Source of the DNA: Nomia melanderi
Lineage: Eukaryota; Arthropoda; Insecta; Hymenoptera; Halictidae
Reading direction: 5' to 3'
NCBI RefSeq assembly: GCF_051020985.1
Contig: NC_134999.1
Span: 2,356,001 to 2,420,000 of the forward strand
Length of the DNA: 64,000 nucleotides
In this document: in pieces, positions 1 to 12,130 of the stretch
Layout: the number at the start of each line of letters is the position of its first letter
Position numbering within the stretch: the stretch's first letter is position 1
Notes under the pieces: generated by a model
The model's input: the letters and a program-made list of their open reading frames with translations, nothing else
Told to the model about the DNA's origin: nothing
Databases searched by the model: none
Translations under genes and position numbers: made by a program

Positions 1-1021
1 CACTCTAAACAGTTAATTTTTTTGGAAACAAAAATTGTTTCACAGTTTTCGCAGTATGAACAGCAGCGTTGTCCCGCTGAAATACGTAATCATTGTCTGC
101 GATATGAATTGTACTCCTATTTAATCGTTCGTCTATTAATTTAATATACTTTACGCCATTTATGCGACCTGATATAAAACATATTTCCGTTTTTTCACGA
201 TATCCGACACCGGCCCAAACCATGGCACTGCCACCGCCCATTTGCCGATGACTTAAACATTGTTCTTCTTTTCGCAAATCGTGAAAATAAAAGTCCCACC
301 CGTCCGGTCTATCTAGGTTAAATTTTTTTCGTCGGTGAAAATAAGTTTTCTCCACTTTTTATTCCAATGAACATGATCACGACTAAACTTCAATTGTATT
401 GCTTTATGTTCATTAGTCAGTGAAGGCAGTTACATTAATTTCCTACCTCTTTGTTTTTACTATTTCTTCAGCGATTTGTCTCGCCATTCCTTTGAAATTC
501 GATGCAACTCGCAAAACTGCACGCTTTTCTAGTTCTTTTAGTCTTTTCTGACCTTTTGAATTTTTTATCATATTATAACTAGCACAGCAACTTCTATTCA
601 ATAATTTTGCTATTTTAGTGACACTATAATTTCCCGGCCACAAGAGCATTTTTCTATCAATTTCACTTTTATTTAATCCTTTTCCATGAGGCATAATGTG
701 TTTTGAATAATTTTTGTTTAAGTGTACTGATATGATGAATAATATGTTTCCATGTCTTCTTGCAGTCGAATAGTTACTGACCAGAAACGTGAGAATGATA
801 AATACATCGACTGTCTTATACTTTTGTCCAACCAAAGTCAGATTAGGTTGACATTTTTTTCTGCAGCTTCAACAGTATGCTTTCTTCGAACTTAAGATTT
901 TGTATACACATTCTAGAGATGGCATATAAGACATAGGATGTATAAAATGTACATTCTTTTTTTTCAAATATGTGACATATAGAAACATCTCAAGTGTCTT
1001 ATATTTTTGTCCAGCACTGTA
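1..1021 (-). mobile_element. Tc3-like Tc1/mariner transposon, 5' part, truncated by window edge
   Basis: The right end carries a terminal inverted repeat that reads inward on the minus strand as CAGTGCTGGACAAAAATATA (about 995-1019), followed by a TA dinucleotide at 1020-1021, the canonical Tc1/mariner target. A second copy of the same motif lies inside at 812-832, about 183 bp away. That gives a direct-repeat pair within one end, as in IR/DR-type Tc1/Tc3 elements. The inner DNA encodes a broken transposase on the minus strand. The left end lies outside the window. Confidence 0.85.
5..694 (-). pseudogene. Tc3-like DDE transposase, frameshifted and incomplete
   Basis: The coding trace starts at the ATG at 694 and runs leftward on the minus strand. 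The first block (694-443) has the N-terminal helix-turn-helix of Tc1/Tc3 transposases (LNKSEIDRKMLL, then SVTKIAKLLNRS). It stops after KTKR at 443. Reading then resumes in other frames. A short stretch (about 400-320) contains the TDEK motif with the first catalytic Asp at 331-333. A run of only seven A/T bases (323-329) then shifts the frame into the block 355-5, which has the DGWDFYFHDLRKE region and the second catalytic Asp in QRDNAAVH (codon at 71-73). The two Asp codons are about 87 residues apart, as usual in Tc1 enzymes. The third catalytic position would lie beyond the window. With a stop and a frameshift the gene is dead. The ORF at 443-835 extends upstream of 694, but Met 694 fits family starts better. 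Confidence 0.85.
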
Positions 1022-1183
1022 TCCCGATATCCATTGAAGATAAGATAGATATCAGTTGAATGGCACGACAAGAATTCGATAGTACCTTTTATTCCGTCTT
1101 TTCCTGGTTTCGTTTGATATTTCTTTTTCCTTCGTCGAGGTTTCGCGTTTGTTTCCTCCTTTTTTATAAGATATAAAATTTCC

Positions 1184-1500
1184 ATGTACGATAAGGTAAA
1201 AAGTTACCTATACGATACCCATATCGAGATACGATACCTGAAGTGCAGTTTGATCCAGAAGGAGGCGAGACAACGTCATGATTCAAAGTGGATATTCCGC
1301 TCGGCGCGATTAATCCAAGAATTTATCGCAGACCGCGATCCTTCCCCGTTGCTCCGGGCTGAAATAAAGTTTCACCGCGATCGTGGAGGCGCATGCGATA
1401 TCTTTCTAGCAGTAATGAGAAACCGCCTTAGGTGCGGCATCGGCACTGGGATAACCTGTATCCGAAGAACTGAGTTCGAACATTAATCGCTAACACTGTT
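1184..1500. other. GC-richer island, function unknown
   Basis: This stretch is clearly less AT-rich than its surroundings and holds a 100-codon open frame on the plus strand (1184-1486). The translation has no recognisable domain, and no splice or promoter context supports it as a gene. It may be conserved non-coding DNA or an old repeat. Confidence 0.25.
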
Positions 1501-1589
1501 TTATAATCTCGAATATTTCAATCGACGAACCATACGTTCAAGATAAATATAGCCAATTGCAAAAATTGTTCGACTTTAATTTGACGTTT

Positions 1590-1850
1590 CACACATTAGT
1601 TTCTTCTATTCTCTAATCGTCGTTCCGTATTTTCTATTCTCTATCGATTAATCTCCGCTCTGTGTCCTTTACCCTCTGATCTTTACACTCTCTACTCATT
1701 GTTCTCGGGATTTTATCTTCTACTCTAGATTTTTAATTTTTCTATTCATATTTCTCTATTTTTATTTTTTTATTCCCATTTTTCTATTTTCATTTCTCTA
1801 TTCTCATTTCTCTATTCTCATTTCTCTAGTACTGTTTCTCCTCCTTTCTG
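1590..1850. repeat. Pyrimidine-rich low-complexity tract
   Basis: The plus strand is dominated by TTCTCTATT-like words. Between about 1790 and 1830 a roughly 15-bp unit of the form TTTCTCTATTCTCA repeats almost exactly. This is simple-sequence DNA with no coding content. Confidence 0.7.
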
Positions 1851-3930
1851 CATTCTTTACTTATGTAATTCTTATATGGAATTATGAGAAATGAAGTAGA
1901 ACTTTAAGAATTTATGATATTCATCGAGAAGGGTGACGAATGCTTCATCAATCAACATTGACCTCAAAATTAATTATTCCAAGTCGTCTCTCTTATTTAT
2001 GAACGATTGATATTATATCTCTTCGAAGCATGTTGATTGCGAACAGAAAGTTGCATGACTAAAGAAAGTTATCACTAATATCAATAACGATTGCTTGGCA
2101 AATTAATGTATGTCGAACTATGATCTACAAATGTCATTTTATAGTAACCTATGGAAGACATATCAAACATATTTAACATATACATAAATAAACTCTTTTA
2201 TTTCTTGGATGTGGGTGGGTCAAACATTTCTTGCAGATCCCAGTGCATTCTGTAAATCTCCAAAGATTTAAATGCTGTACAGTACGCTATAATGAACGAA
2301 GTTTGTGAATAAAATTAGGACGGTGTAACGTATAGTTGGAACATGGCTTTATGTCTACTGTAACAACATAGAGATAAGAGGTATCTTTCAATTTACAGTT
2401 TTATAGTTCTGATTGGTTATGTGTAACGTTGACGAATAATAAATTATTGTACGAAAAAAAGTTTAATAAAATTACAAAATAAAATTTTCGAAATTCAAAA
2501 TTCAAATTCAAAGTTCAGAACAATTTTATATTGCAGTTTTATTATTAGAAAGAATAACGTATTTTTCGTTTAAACTTTTTTCGCTATCTCTTACTGTTTT
2601 CAAGATGATCCACGGAGAAGAAAAATTTATATTTCTTCAAAGGGTGGTTTCACCTCTTCAAAGTGAAATTCGGCACGAATTAAAAATTGTAATGTATTAG
2701 GCTTGATTTACTTTACTTACACAGAAAGTTCCATAATTTCTTGAATTTCCGACATACCTTCCCTTGTAGGTAACATCGTTATTTGTTGCTGATAAGAACT
2801 GTATCAAATAAGTAAATAAACGTAGTTGGTGGAATTATTTATTTATTATAATATTTATTGTATGTTACTCGCCAAACACGAATACGACTACACTTAAGTA
2901 ACCAGCAGTTATCATTTGCATGATGTAAAGATACAGTGCGTGCGTGATGCCGCATTCCAGATTCAATTGGCGATAATTTCTAAGCGGATCTTACTTAAAA
3001 AAAAGTGCGTCATATTAAATCGTTGCATAAGCTCTGCCTGCCATTTCGTTCATATAAACAGTCGATCAGTGAGCCAGTCAATCTAAATATAATTATCAAT
3101 ACTGATTTATATGAAATGAACATAACGATTTAACAAGGTGCAGCAAGAACTGCAAATTAGTAGCTATCTCATATGAATCACAAGGACATTCCGAGCTTCC
3201 ACCATAACGTGAGATCATACGTGGCTATAGTAACACAAATAAACCATGGTAACTGCAGTAGAAATCTATTTCTCGTCCACCATATTTACCGGATGTAGCA
3301 CCGACGGATTTTTATCCTCGTCGATTACTACAAATTAGTTTCGATGTAAAAACGTCAATAACCCTTGAAACATAAAACAGCAATCAGTTTCTTTCTTAAT
3401 TGTAGAAAGATAACGCAGAGTTCTTCGAATGTGTGTAACGCTACGGCATATCAGCGGCTCAAAATAGCATTTAATATTATAAATAATATATTTTTGTGGA
3501 TACATTCCTGAATAAAATTTATTTTTATTCATTTTTTGATGGGATTAACATTTTCTTAGAAAGAGATAATCACGTGTCGATTTTGTTTGAAGGAAGTAAA
3601 ATCAAAATTTATTATTTGTAGACATATGACGGAAGTTCAATATATTTTCTTCCGAATGATTTTATGACAATTTTAAATACTGCAATTGTTTTTAATTAAG
3701 GTGTCCCTGGCGACTTTTTAAAATTTCGTCGAAAACAGTATTATTTCCTGTAACTATTTAGGTATAGATATAATTTTTAAAAAATCATTTGAAACATGTC
3801 TTATTAAACCTAACAGGAGGTAACTGAATAAAAAATTAATGCACCCAATCATTTTAAAAATTAAAGAAGGAACAATTTTTCTCTTGATGAGTAACTCAGG
3901 AAAATATCTTACGTACTTCGCTTTATTTAG
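1851..3930. other. AT-rich intergenic stretch, nothing recognised
   Basis: Frames are short and closed throughout. The only listed frame (3335-3532, minus) has no domain. No repeat ends, tRNA or splice-linked exons were seen. Confidence 0.5.
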
Positions 3931-4107
3931 TTCATCTTGTATATTCGTTTGAGGCTTACATGGTCAGGAATACTATGAGAAGTGTTTCCGGGTGAGAGCC
4001 GTGTACATCAGGAATTGTTTCCCGGCGTTTCGCTAGCATTACAGTTGACATTATCAGGAGGTTTGAAGACTCATTGATACTGGTTAGCCAGAATCAGTGC
4101 TTCCTAT

Positions 4108-4266
4108 CTGACCCTTTGAGTGCTGAATACTTGCACCTGAAACGTTCCGTGCGAGCGGAATACCTTTTTGTTTGGTTTGTCGTCTGAAAATCGATGAAGT
4201 ATGTTCATTCACACAATGTGTGACTAAGTTGTGATCGTAATTCCTTAGTTCCACCAGATTGAATAA
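4108..4266 (+). mobile_element. TTAA-type MITE, family G, degenerate copy
   Basis: The copy begins CTGACCCTTTGAGTGC, a decayed TTAACCCTTTGAGTGC terminus, followed by GAATACTTGCACCTGAAACG. It matches the reverse complement of 4893-5062 over nearly its whole length. Its right terminus near AGATTGAATA is eroded. Confidence 0.6.
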
Positions 4267-4364
4267 TGGTAAGAAATTTATATGTTAATATCGTTATTAA
4301 CTCTTATAATTGCCATCATGGCACATGTGAGATAAAAAAATCGACAGAAATAACAATCAAAGAG

Positions 4365-4490
4365 TTAAGCATACCTTGTTCGAAGTTACGGATGGATGGT
4401 CACCAATCCGGTGTTTTTAATTGGTTCTCTGACAAATTGATGACCGTATTCGTGGTCATTCATCCGTAACTCCGAGCAAGGTATGCTTAA
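4365..4490. mobile_element. Palindromic (foldback) TTAA mini-element
   Basis: The left arm, about 4365-4403, starts TTAAGCATACCTTG. The right arm, about 4452-4490, ends CAAGGTATGCTTAA. The arms pair over roughly 37 bp with a few mismatches around a loop of about 45 bp, and both outer ends are TTAA. This is a foldback MITE with TTAA ends. Confidence 0.7.
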
Positions 4491-4892
4491 CCCATTGGGG
4501 ATTGTATATTTTATTCTCAGAAATTTTAGTTCCAAATAATTTTTTTAAACAAAGTATCTCAGAACGACTATTTGGTTCTTACACAACACACAAGCTGTAA
4601 CTAAACGTCATTCATGTATTACTCGAGCTGAAAACATTCACTTAGCAGAGAGTCTTAAATTGCAACGTCACTTAATAAATATTTAACGATGTCGTGTTTT
4701 GCGTTCCTTATATGGAACGTTAGTAATTAATGGGTTAAATAGGAAGCACTGATTTTGGCTAACCAATATCAGTGAGTCCTCAAACCCCCTGATGATGCCA
4801 GCTACAATACTAGCGAAGCGTCGGGAAACAATTCCTAATGGACACGACTTACACTGGTAAACACTGAACACTTCTCATCTTGTATATTGTAT

Positions 4893-5062
4893 TTAACCCT
4901 TTGAGTGCTATTCAATCTCACGAAATAAAGGAATTACAATTACAATTTAATTACAATTTGATTGTATGAATTAACATAATTCACCGATCTTCAGATGAGC
5001 GAACAAATATTCCGTCCGCACGGAACGTTTCGGCTTGGAGTATTCACCACGCAAGAGTTTAA
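4893..5062 (-). mobile_element. TTAA-type MITE, family G
   Basis: The element begins TTAACCCTTTGAGTGC and ends GCAAGAGTTTAA, so TTAA is present at both ends. It is about 170 bp, has no ORF of its own, and is the inverted partner of 4108-4266. TTAA target use is characteristic of piggyBac; assignment to that superfamily is inferred from the ends only. Confidence 0.7.
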
Positions 5063-5258
5063 ACATTCAAAATCTGAGGACTGTAGTTCTGTTTCTGGGA
5101 ATATACATATAAATGGGCGTCTTTTTCTATTAAAGAATCTCCGAAGGTAATACCGATCTGAAAAGTTATAATTTAAATCACATTCGTACATATATTATGG
5201 TACATATATAACACAAGAAGAAGATGCAGCTGTATATATTGATTTTCAAAATTTCCCT

Positions 5259-5429
5259 TTAACACTAAAACTACCAGACGGGTCACAATGACACATTCTT
5301 AATTTCTTCTGTTTACAGTTATTAAAAAGTGAATTTTACATCAATTAAAGTCTCAATAGGTGCGCTCTCGGAGTTTTTATAGAGAATTTTCAAAAAGTCA
5401 GTTTAACTGCTTGGCAGTTTTAGTGTTAA
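5259..5429 (+). mobile_element. TTAA-type MITE, family E, internally shortened copy
   Basis: The ends are TTAACACTAAAACTACC and its inverse (GGCAGTTTTAGTGTTAA). At 171 bp it lacks part of the centre seen in the ~226-bp copies at 21698-21924, 41943-42168 and 55255-55479. Just inside the left end it carries GGGTCACAATGAC, a form of the family's subterminal palindrome. Confidence 0.85.
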
Positions 5430-7499
5430 ATGAAAGGCCGAATAAACGTTATAAAATGTATTTTATTTAATTATTACAGACGTGGGGACGGTGATTTTCA
5501 GTATGCACGGGTGGATGAATGAATATGAATGTGCATCGTGTGTGAGACGTTTGAAAGGTTCTAGAAATCTATGACGTGTTATATAAAATCGACATTTTGG
5601 GAAAATCGATCATTCTAGAATGTCCAAACGTAGCTGATGTATGTAATGTATGTATTAGGTACTGCAAATAGTTCGCGCGAGTTCTTAAATCGAAATTTAA
5701 ACACAGAAAAGGTGTTTGTCAAACAGTTTTATTTTATTTGATACGAACGATGTAAACATAATTCGCTGCAAATACCAGTTTCATGCATTAAACAAGTGAA
5801 ATTCCGATTGAAATCGGATCTCAATTCATTGCTAATAAGAAAACCGTACGAACCTTTTCCGGTACCTAATATTTTGTGAAAACAATGGAATGTTCTAGAA
5901 AGCGTGCAAATGAGATGAATATATTTGAATATATTTACGAACGAAATGAACGATTCGGAATGTATAAATAAAAAACGGGAATTGAATTATTTTTAATGCA
6001 TTGTGTGTTGAGTTATATAATTGAAAAACATAATATTATAATTGCGAGATATAGCTTTAACCTAACGCATATGTGAACCGTACAAAATAGTGTAACCTCA
6101 TTATTATTATTGCAATTTTTGCATAGCCGAAGAAATTTCTGTCATTTCGTGGTATTAAATGTATAATAAGAAAATTTATTCTAAATATAAAAAGTTAAGA
6201 GTCAATCAAGCGCCTTGATGATAAAATTTTAAAAAATTCAAAAACTGGAGTTAACGGAAATTTGAAGATAAAAAATACTAAAGATTTTTGCTGTACATAT
6301 CTAATGATACCTCAGAGATTTCTCTGGTCGTTGATTCTAGTTAAAGTCATCGACGTTACATGATCGGTCCTGTAATCCAGTTGTGTCTCGGCCTAATCAA
6401 GCTGCAGCACTTAAGGTATACCGTCGAACAACAAGACAACAACCAGTGGCGAGGTCCTGATTATTATCGCAAGATCAAGGACGTTCACCTACGCCGTCGT
6501 GTGTACCGTTAGTATCAAATTCGTGACCGCAGCGTAGATATCTTACAAGTCTTCCCGGCGGGAGCAACTTTTTATCTCCTAATTAATTCCTTTTTAATTA
6601 CATTGTCTAAGGAAAAAAGTGTCACAATGTATCGTTACTGGCAATCTACTAAACATTTTCAACCGATTGGATTCAATTAACTAATGGGCACAAACGCGAG
6701 GAATAACAATTTTGGTTACCATCACTTTACAAATTACACCTCTTAAAGTACTCAACTGAATTTTCTACGGTATTCAGGATTGGCGTTTCTGGTGTTTCAT
6801 GATTCAATCGTTCTAACTTCCTACGAAAAATAACATTTTATTGTGTTTTTATCTACAGCTGTTACGTGGTATTTTAAGAATAATACATAGTAAGATGTAA
6901 TACATGAACGTATTAACAATTCTTTTTTTTGTATTCTGAAATTGTTATTGCTTTAACATTACTCACTGATACATCATTCATGGAATTCTTGGCATCATTT
7001 TTTGAATGTACAATTTTATATATCATATAGCATTTAAACTGTTTTATCGGATTAAATTTATTAGAAAAATTAACCTTTTTACAACAAATTAGTAAACTGA
7101 CACAAGGCAGTCCCTTAATTCTGTGATTATTATTTTTTATGTCTACTTTAATGTCGTCAGTTATTACTGAACGTCGAATGGAATGGAAAGGTAAATTGGA
7201 CGACAAATGAGAGTTTTCCGTCTAAATTCAGAAGTAAATTATGTGTGAGATTACAATACAACTTGGAAATTTTATTCGCAGTAATAATTTTAAACAATAG
7301 ATGTAGATACTTTTCAAGGCATAAATATAAGCCTTAACTTTATTTTTCACTTTTTTAAACGGATATATAAAAATTTGAAACACCCTCTGTTAGAATACTA
7401 ATTGATGATGTTTAAATAAAATATCTTATTTTAAAAAATGTTAACATTCTCCGACATGTGTTACGTATCTAATAAATGCTATAACTTTTTGAACCAATA
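5430..7499. other. Intergenic stretch, nothing recognised
   Basis: No domain-bearing frame was found. The 97-codon minus frame at 6913-7206 has no recognisable motif and looks like chance. Confidence 0.45.
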
Positions 7500-7676
7500 T
7501 TAACAGTAGAACTACCGTAGCGGTGAAAATGACTAGTTTCGATTTGTTTGTTTCGTAATTATTGATATCTCAAAAGTATTAAATATTCGAAATGATCTTG
7601 AAAACAAATAGTTTCGGATGTCTGAAGAAACTAAAAATAATCTATTAATACAATTTGTATTCTGTTCTAGTGTTAA
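7500..7676 (+). mobile_element. TTAA-type MITE, family E2
   Basis: The element runs from TTAACAGTAGAACTACCG to GTTCTAGTGTTAA (177 bp). Its interior matches the longer copy at 54235-54460 (shared TATTAAATAT and GAAGAAAC words), so this is a shortened relative. Confidence 0.75.
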
Positions 7677-10097
7677 GGAACACTATTTAAACATTTTTAC
7701 TTATTTCCTTTTAATTCACAACTATTCAGAAGTTGCAGTCTACGAAAGTTAATAACAAAACAATTTCCTCACATTCTTATAATTTTCTTACTTCGTTAAA
7801 TTTGCGTTACACTTGTTTCAATTTTAGTATCCGCTTAGATTATTTCGATGAAACGTTTCATATGTTTGCACACTACATTACCTTTACAGAGTGGTGTACT
7901 TAAATAAAATGTTATCGCGACATAAGTGTATCTATTCAAGTGTGGAAGCTCAAAAGTTATAAATTCTCTGTAAAGTGTGAACGCGCTAATGAAATTTGCA
8001 ATGCAAACAGCATAAACTTGTTTGTCGATACGGTCTCCCTGATATCTCGCGAGGATTAATGGTTTGTTTGAATATTGCTAATTGCAGTAAAATAAGAATT
8101 ATTTAAATCCTATTTGAGTCATAATGAATAGATATTAATTAAAGAACGACGCCGGCAGTAAATCTGCCTAATAGGGTAGGTCTTCTTTGTACCTATGTAA
8201 TTGAACTATTTTCACGTAACATATCTATAAATTATAAAATACTAAATTGAAATTTTCTATTTCATGATGATTTAAATAGGAAGGTGTTAAACACTTATGT
8301 TCCATTAATATTCTCTATGGTACCTGCTTATCTGTGCTTTGACATCGATAGAACGAGAAATACAGTCCACATATGCAGTTAGAATGATAATGAATATATT
8401 GTGGATATTTCTTATGCCTCTATAATTGATAAAAATCTTTCAAAATATTATGATATACAAACTTTTATTTTTTATTTTAATTTACTAAAGACATTCATAA
8501 AAGAAATTCCATTTTATTTTATCCCAGTTTCTTCAACTTCGCCCATGAAAATCTGTTTTATAAGTATAACAATTTTATAATCTCAAAATCTATTATATAT
8601 TATAAACATTTTATACATTTTTACACTCTGATGATAGATATCATAATGAAAAGAGTATACGCAAACAGCATAATATTAATTAATAATGCAACGTTTGCGA
8701 CTAAACAAGAAAAGTCAACTTCAATATATAAATCTACTCAAACTTGCCATCCTCCACACGAATAATGTCGGCTACAATGTGAAAAATAATAACATCACAA
8801 AGTGTTGAAAGGACGATCTTTTAGAAATTTACTGTCATTTGTTAGATAATTTGTGACCTTTCCATTCTACTCGACATTTAATCAGGACATCATTTTATCT
8901 CGGCTTTCTTTGCTTCAATGAACAAGACTAATCGAACGAGGTTGATATTTTGTGGGATAGAAGTAAGTGGTGAGACTGTTGCATAGGAATTGACTCGGCA
9001 GAAACCAGCCCTCCGTATCGTATGTGTTTCCCAACGTGGAATTTTGATTTTATGATTTCATGCGTGAATTCACTTTGCGTTAAGCTCTTCAACATTTTGA
9101 ATATTTATCATCCGGGCGGGCACGACGAAGGTTTCGACATCGTTAAGAGTAAAAAACGAGATCTTACAGATGAGGACAACTTATCTTCGTTCGCCTTGCA
9201 ACTCTGCTGATGCATAATATTTAACAATGTTTCCAACCACATTCCTCAGCTATTGACGTTGCGTTGCGTTACTTATGCTCCGATTGCGGTTAGATAAACA
9301 ACATTTTCCGGAGGACGGAAAATATGATGCATTTACGCCAGTAGCTCAAAATGACTTTATCTTTGAGTTCAGCCGTGTCTCCATTTATCGTGGCCTTTAC
9401 TAGACGTAGCAAATCTGAAACATGGTAAGTGAAGTAGACTTCTAGATAACATGTTACTTTCAACGTTAAGAACATATGTTTCATGTAAATTTTAATTCGA
9501 CAGAAACATAATTTCATATCAAGAAATTTTATAGAAATCAGCATTGATCATATCAGTATCCTACTGAAAACATGAAGATAATCTCCACGTTCTAAATGAA
9601 AAGATAATTTTTGTTGCAACTACAATTATTTTGATTTCTATGCTTTTCTTCTTCTTTTTGAAATATTATGATTTGTAGTATTTATAAGTAATATTATAAT
9701 GTTACATACCTTAGAATCAATATTATTATCAAATTTTATAATTTATAATATTAATAATTTAATATTATTTTAGATGAAATATGTTTTGTCGCAACAACCA
9801 TCAGTGCCATTAACAAAACTTCTAACACGTCACCATTTTACTCTGAACGTTATGCTTTTCTTTTCTTCTTTTTATTGTCTGCATTAACCATTTTCACAAA
9901 TTTCGTAGTCAAACTTTTCGTTCAATCATTTCTGTGACAAAATGTTTTTACTTCTACTACTACTCGTACTTTACGACTTATTCTTATTAATGAACAAATA
10001 TAACAAATAATATATGTAGTAATGTAGAGCTATCCTAGCAAAGCTTATCGAAGTGTAAACTTATCCAAATGAAAACAGATCTAAGATTAAATGCATG
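7677..10097. other. AT-rich intergenic stretch, nothing recognised
   Basis: Short frames only (9022-9210 plus, 9290-9544 minus), without motifs. A small GC-richer patch at about 8880-9210 is unassigned. Confidence 0.45.
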
Positions 10098-10949
10098 TAG
10101 AGGAAAGTAGGGTAAAATGGACAGCTTTTTTTTAATCGCAATAACAAAATATCTAGAGCACTAGACGGAGGTCTAGTCTTAAGACTTAAGGAGGTCTTAA
10201 ATAGACCTTTGGCTATAAGGAAGTAAAAGATTCTTTTAATATAAATATTTAGTTACGAAGGGAAATACGATTTCCTAAAGGTATTGAAATATGTGTTTCG
10301 CAAAAATCTTCAGTTCTTATCCCATCTTCGATTCTAATTTGCTGTGTTAATCTGTTTTATTAATTAATCTGTTGCCCCTGTGCTAAATGCTTCTTAAGGA
10401 CCAATTTCTTTATTTATTATTTTCATACATATATTCGTTGAGCCAAATAAACAGAACATCAATTTTTATTTTTTCTAACTGATAGTTTTCAAATATTCAT
10501 GTCATTTAATACTTAAATAATTATTTAACGAAAAAGTAATAATTATTGAAATAATTGAAGTATGCCGTTTTGCCCCACGCATCATAATTCAGAAAAGCGT
10601 TTAAAATTTACAATTTGGCATGACATAAAGAAATAATGTAAATGTCAAATATACAGCTTCAAGAACGTAGACCCAGTATTGTAGTTATCTTGTCCAATTT
10701 TTTATTCGAATGGTAAAAAAGGAAGTGCTTCAAACAACTATGTAACATGAAAACTTTGTCACTGAATATCTTTTCAATGCTTTTAATCTAAAAATAACTC
10801 ATGCATTACTTTGTAGTCGATTTGAAACCACACCGAGGACTTACTAGAACCATGTCAGGCGATTTCAACTCGATACAAGCTCCTTATCTATGAAAAACAT
10901 TACTGTTCCGTTTTACCTGACCTTTCCTTTTTTACCCTACTCTCTCCTA
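10098..10949 (-). mobile_element. Non-autonomous element with GGAAAGTAGGGTAAAA ends
   Basis: The left end reads AGGAAAGTAGGGTAAAATGG. The right end reads TTTTTACCCTACTCTCTCC, its inverse. About 100 bp inside the right end matches, in reverse, the left part of the element at 51505-52025 (shared word ACGGAACAGTAAT). It is about 850 bp with no transposase frame. The superfamily was not identified. Confidence 0.65.
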
Positions 10950-11449
10950 AATGTAAATTTTGAAAAGGAATGCATTTCCTGTTAAATAGAATACTTATAA
11001 TATACGCAAGGTGAGATATTTAAAACAGGTTACCTGAATAAGTTACCTACTTTCAATTATACAAAAAAAAATGTCTGATTCCAATCTTGTTTGCTTTCAA
11101 GGAAAGATAATCTGATATTAATAAGATGTTTTATAGATAGAGCTGTAGAGGAGACATTAAGAACAACTTTGTTACCAGAGATATCATTTTCAAGAAATAA
11201 AACAGGAAAATATTCATAAATATTTAAAGAAAATATGAAAAATGTGTTAAAAAATTGTTAAATATAGAGGTTTTTCTAGACACGTAAACGCTACGCAGTT
11301 GAAATATGGAATATTTGCAAAGCTTTTATTGTGTAAATTGGTTCTGTGAAGAATGGTACTCTTAAAATATCTAACTTTTGATGTTTATTACAACTATAAT
11401 ATTTTCTAAATTACATTAACTGTTTCGTTTCCGAGGTTTATAGATAATT

Positions 11450-12130
11450 AAGAATGAAACTAAATTCAGTAGACATCGATTCCAGAAAGTTGACTTTTCG
11501 GCAAACTGTCACCTACTTCGCCGATCCAGCCCACTATGCGCTCTCGCGGTCGATCGATCAGGGAACAATAATGCGAATTTCGATGGAATACCACGTCCCA
11601 TCCGCGCTCACCGTGACTCGAATTCTAATCTCGAAGCTCATTGCCAGTACTCGCAGGTCGACAGGAAGATTAGTTACTCGAGTGGCACATAATATGTGTA
11701 CGATAAAGAAACGTAAAGGGCGAACGAACGAGCAGATGGTATCCACATTCCGGCTCTCGGGCCGCCTCGTTTGCAGCCACCTTGCGCGATTTTGTATTCA
11801 GACGTATAACATTGTCCCGCACTTTCGTTGCCTCGTTTGATAAATGCTGGATCGCGTGCCAACGGGAATTTATGCGACGCATAATTGACCGCGTGCTCTA
11901 TCGAATGCCGGTAAAGCAAACGAGCTCGTTTCGGCTGCTGAATGGGAGGCGATTAAAATTACTCAGATCAAAATTTCATTAATCAAGAATTCATTGTGCG
12001 CCGGGACTTTGATTAACCAGGCGCCGATTACCCGCAGTCTTGGTTACACGGTACGGACGGACTATGCGCGAAATTGATTCCTCAATTTATTTCATGGTTT
12101 CGAGGGGGGCATGAGGCAATTGACTCGTTT
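11450..12130. other. GC-richer island, possible conserved non-coding element
   Basis: Open frames occur on both strands at once (11454-11840 plus; several minus frames), as expected when GC rises and stop codons become rare; none has a recognisable domain. The part at 11940-12060 is rich in ATTA/TAAT words, the core of homeodomain sites. I read it as candidate regulatory DNA, which only comparison with related genomes could confirm. Confidence 0.3.

Larger units (their letters stand above)
3931..5062. repeat. Complex of inverted MITE copies
   Basis: Two repeat modules each occur twice in inverted orientation. Module X at about 3960-4107 is repeated in reverse at about 4737-4880 (shared words GGGAAACAATTCCT and AAGCACTGATT). 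Module G at 4108-4266 is repeated in reverse at 4893-5062 (shared core GAAACGTTCCGTGCG). A palindromic element (4365-4490) lies between them. The listed frames here (4266-4469, 4683-4871, 4991-5191) simply follow repeat DNA. Confidence 0.7.

Noticed and set aside
1400..1490. GAGTTCGAAC as a tRNA B-box
   Set aside because: No A-box, acceptor stem or anticodon arm can be folded around it; no tRNA was found elsewhere either.
11454..11840. 128-codon frame, the longest plus frame of its region, as a gene
   Set aside because: Several equally long frames overlap it on the minus strand, no domain is visible, and local GC explains the lack of stops.
12095..12130. HGFEGG-like reading (CATGGTTTCGAG) as the missing lipase N-terminal exon
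   Set aside because: A stop lies close upstream, neighbouring residues do not fit the lipase pattern, and it is about 9 kb from the next exon inside a GC-richer island with ATTA words.
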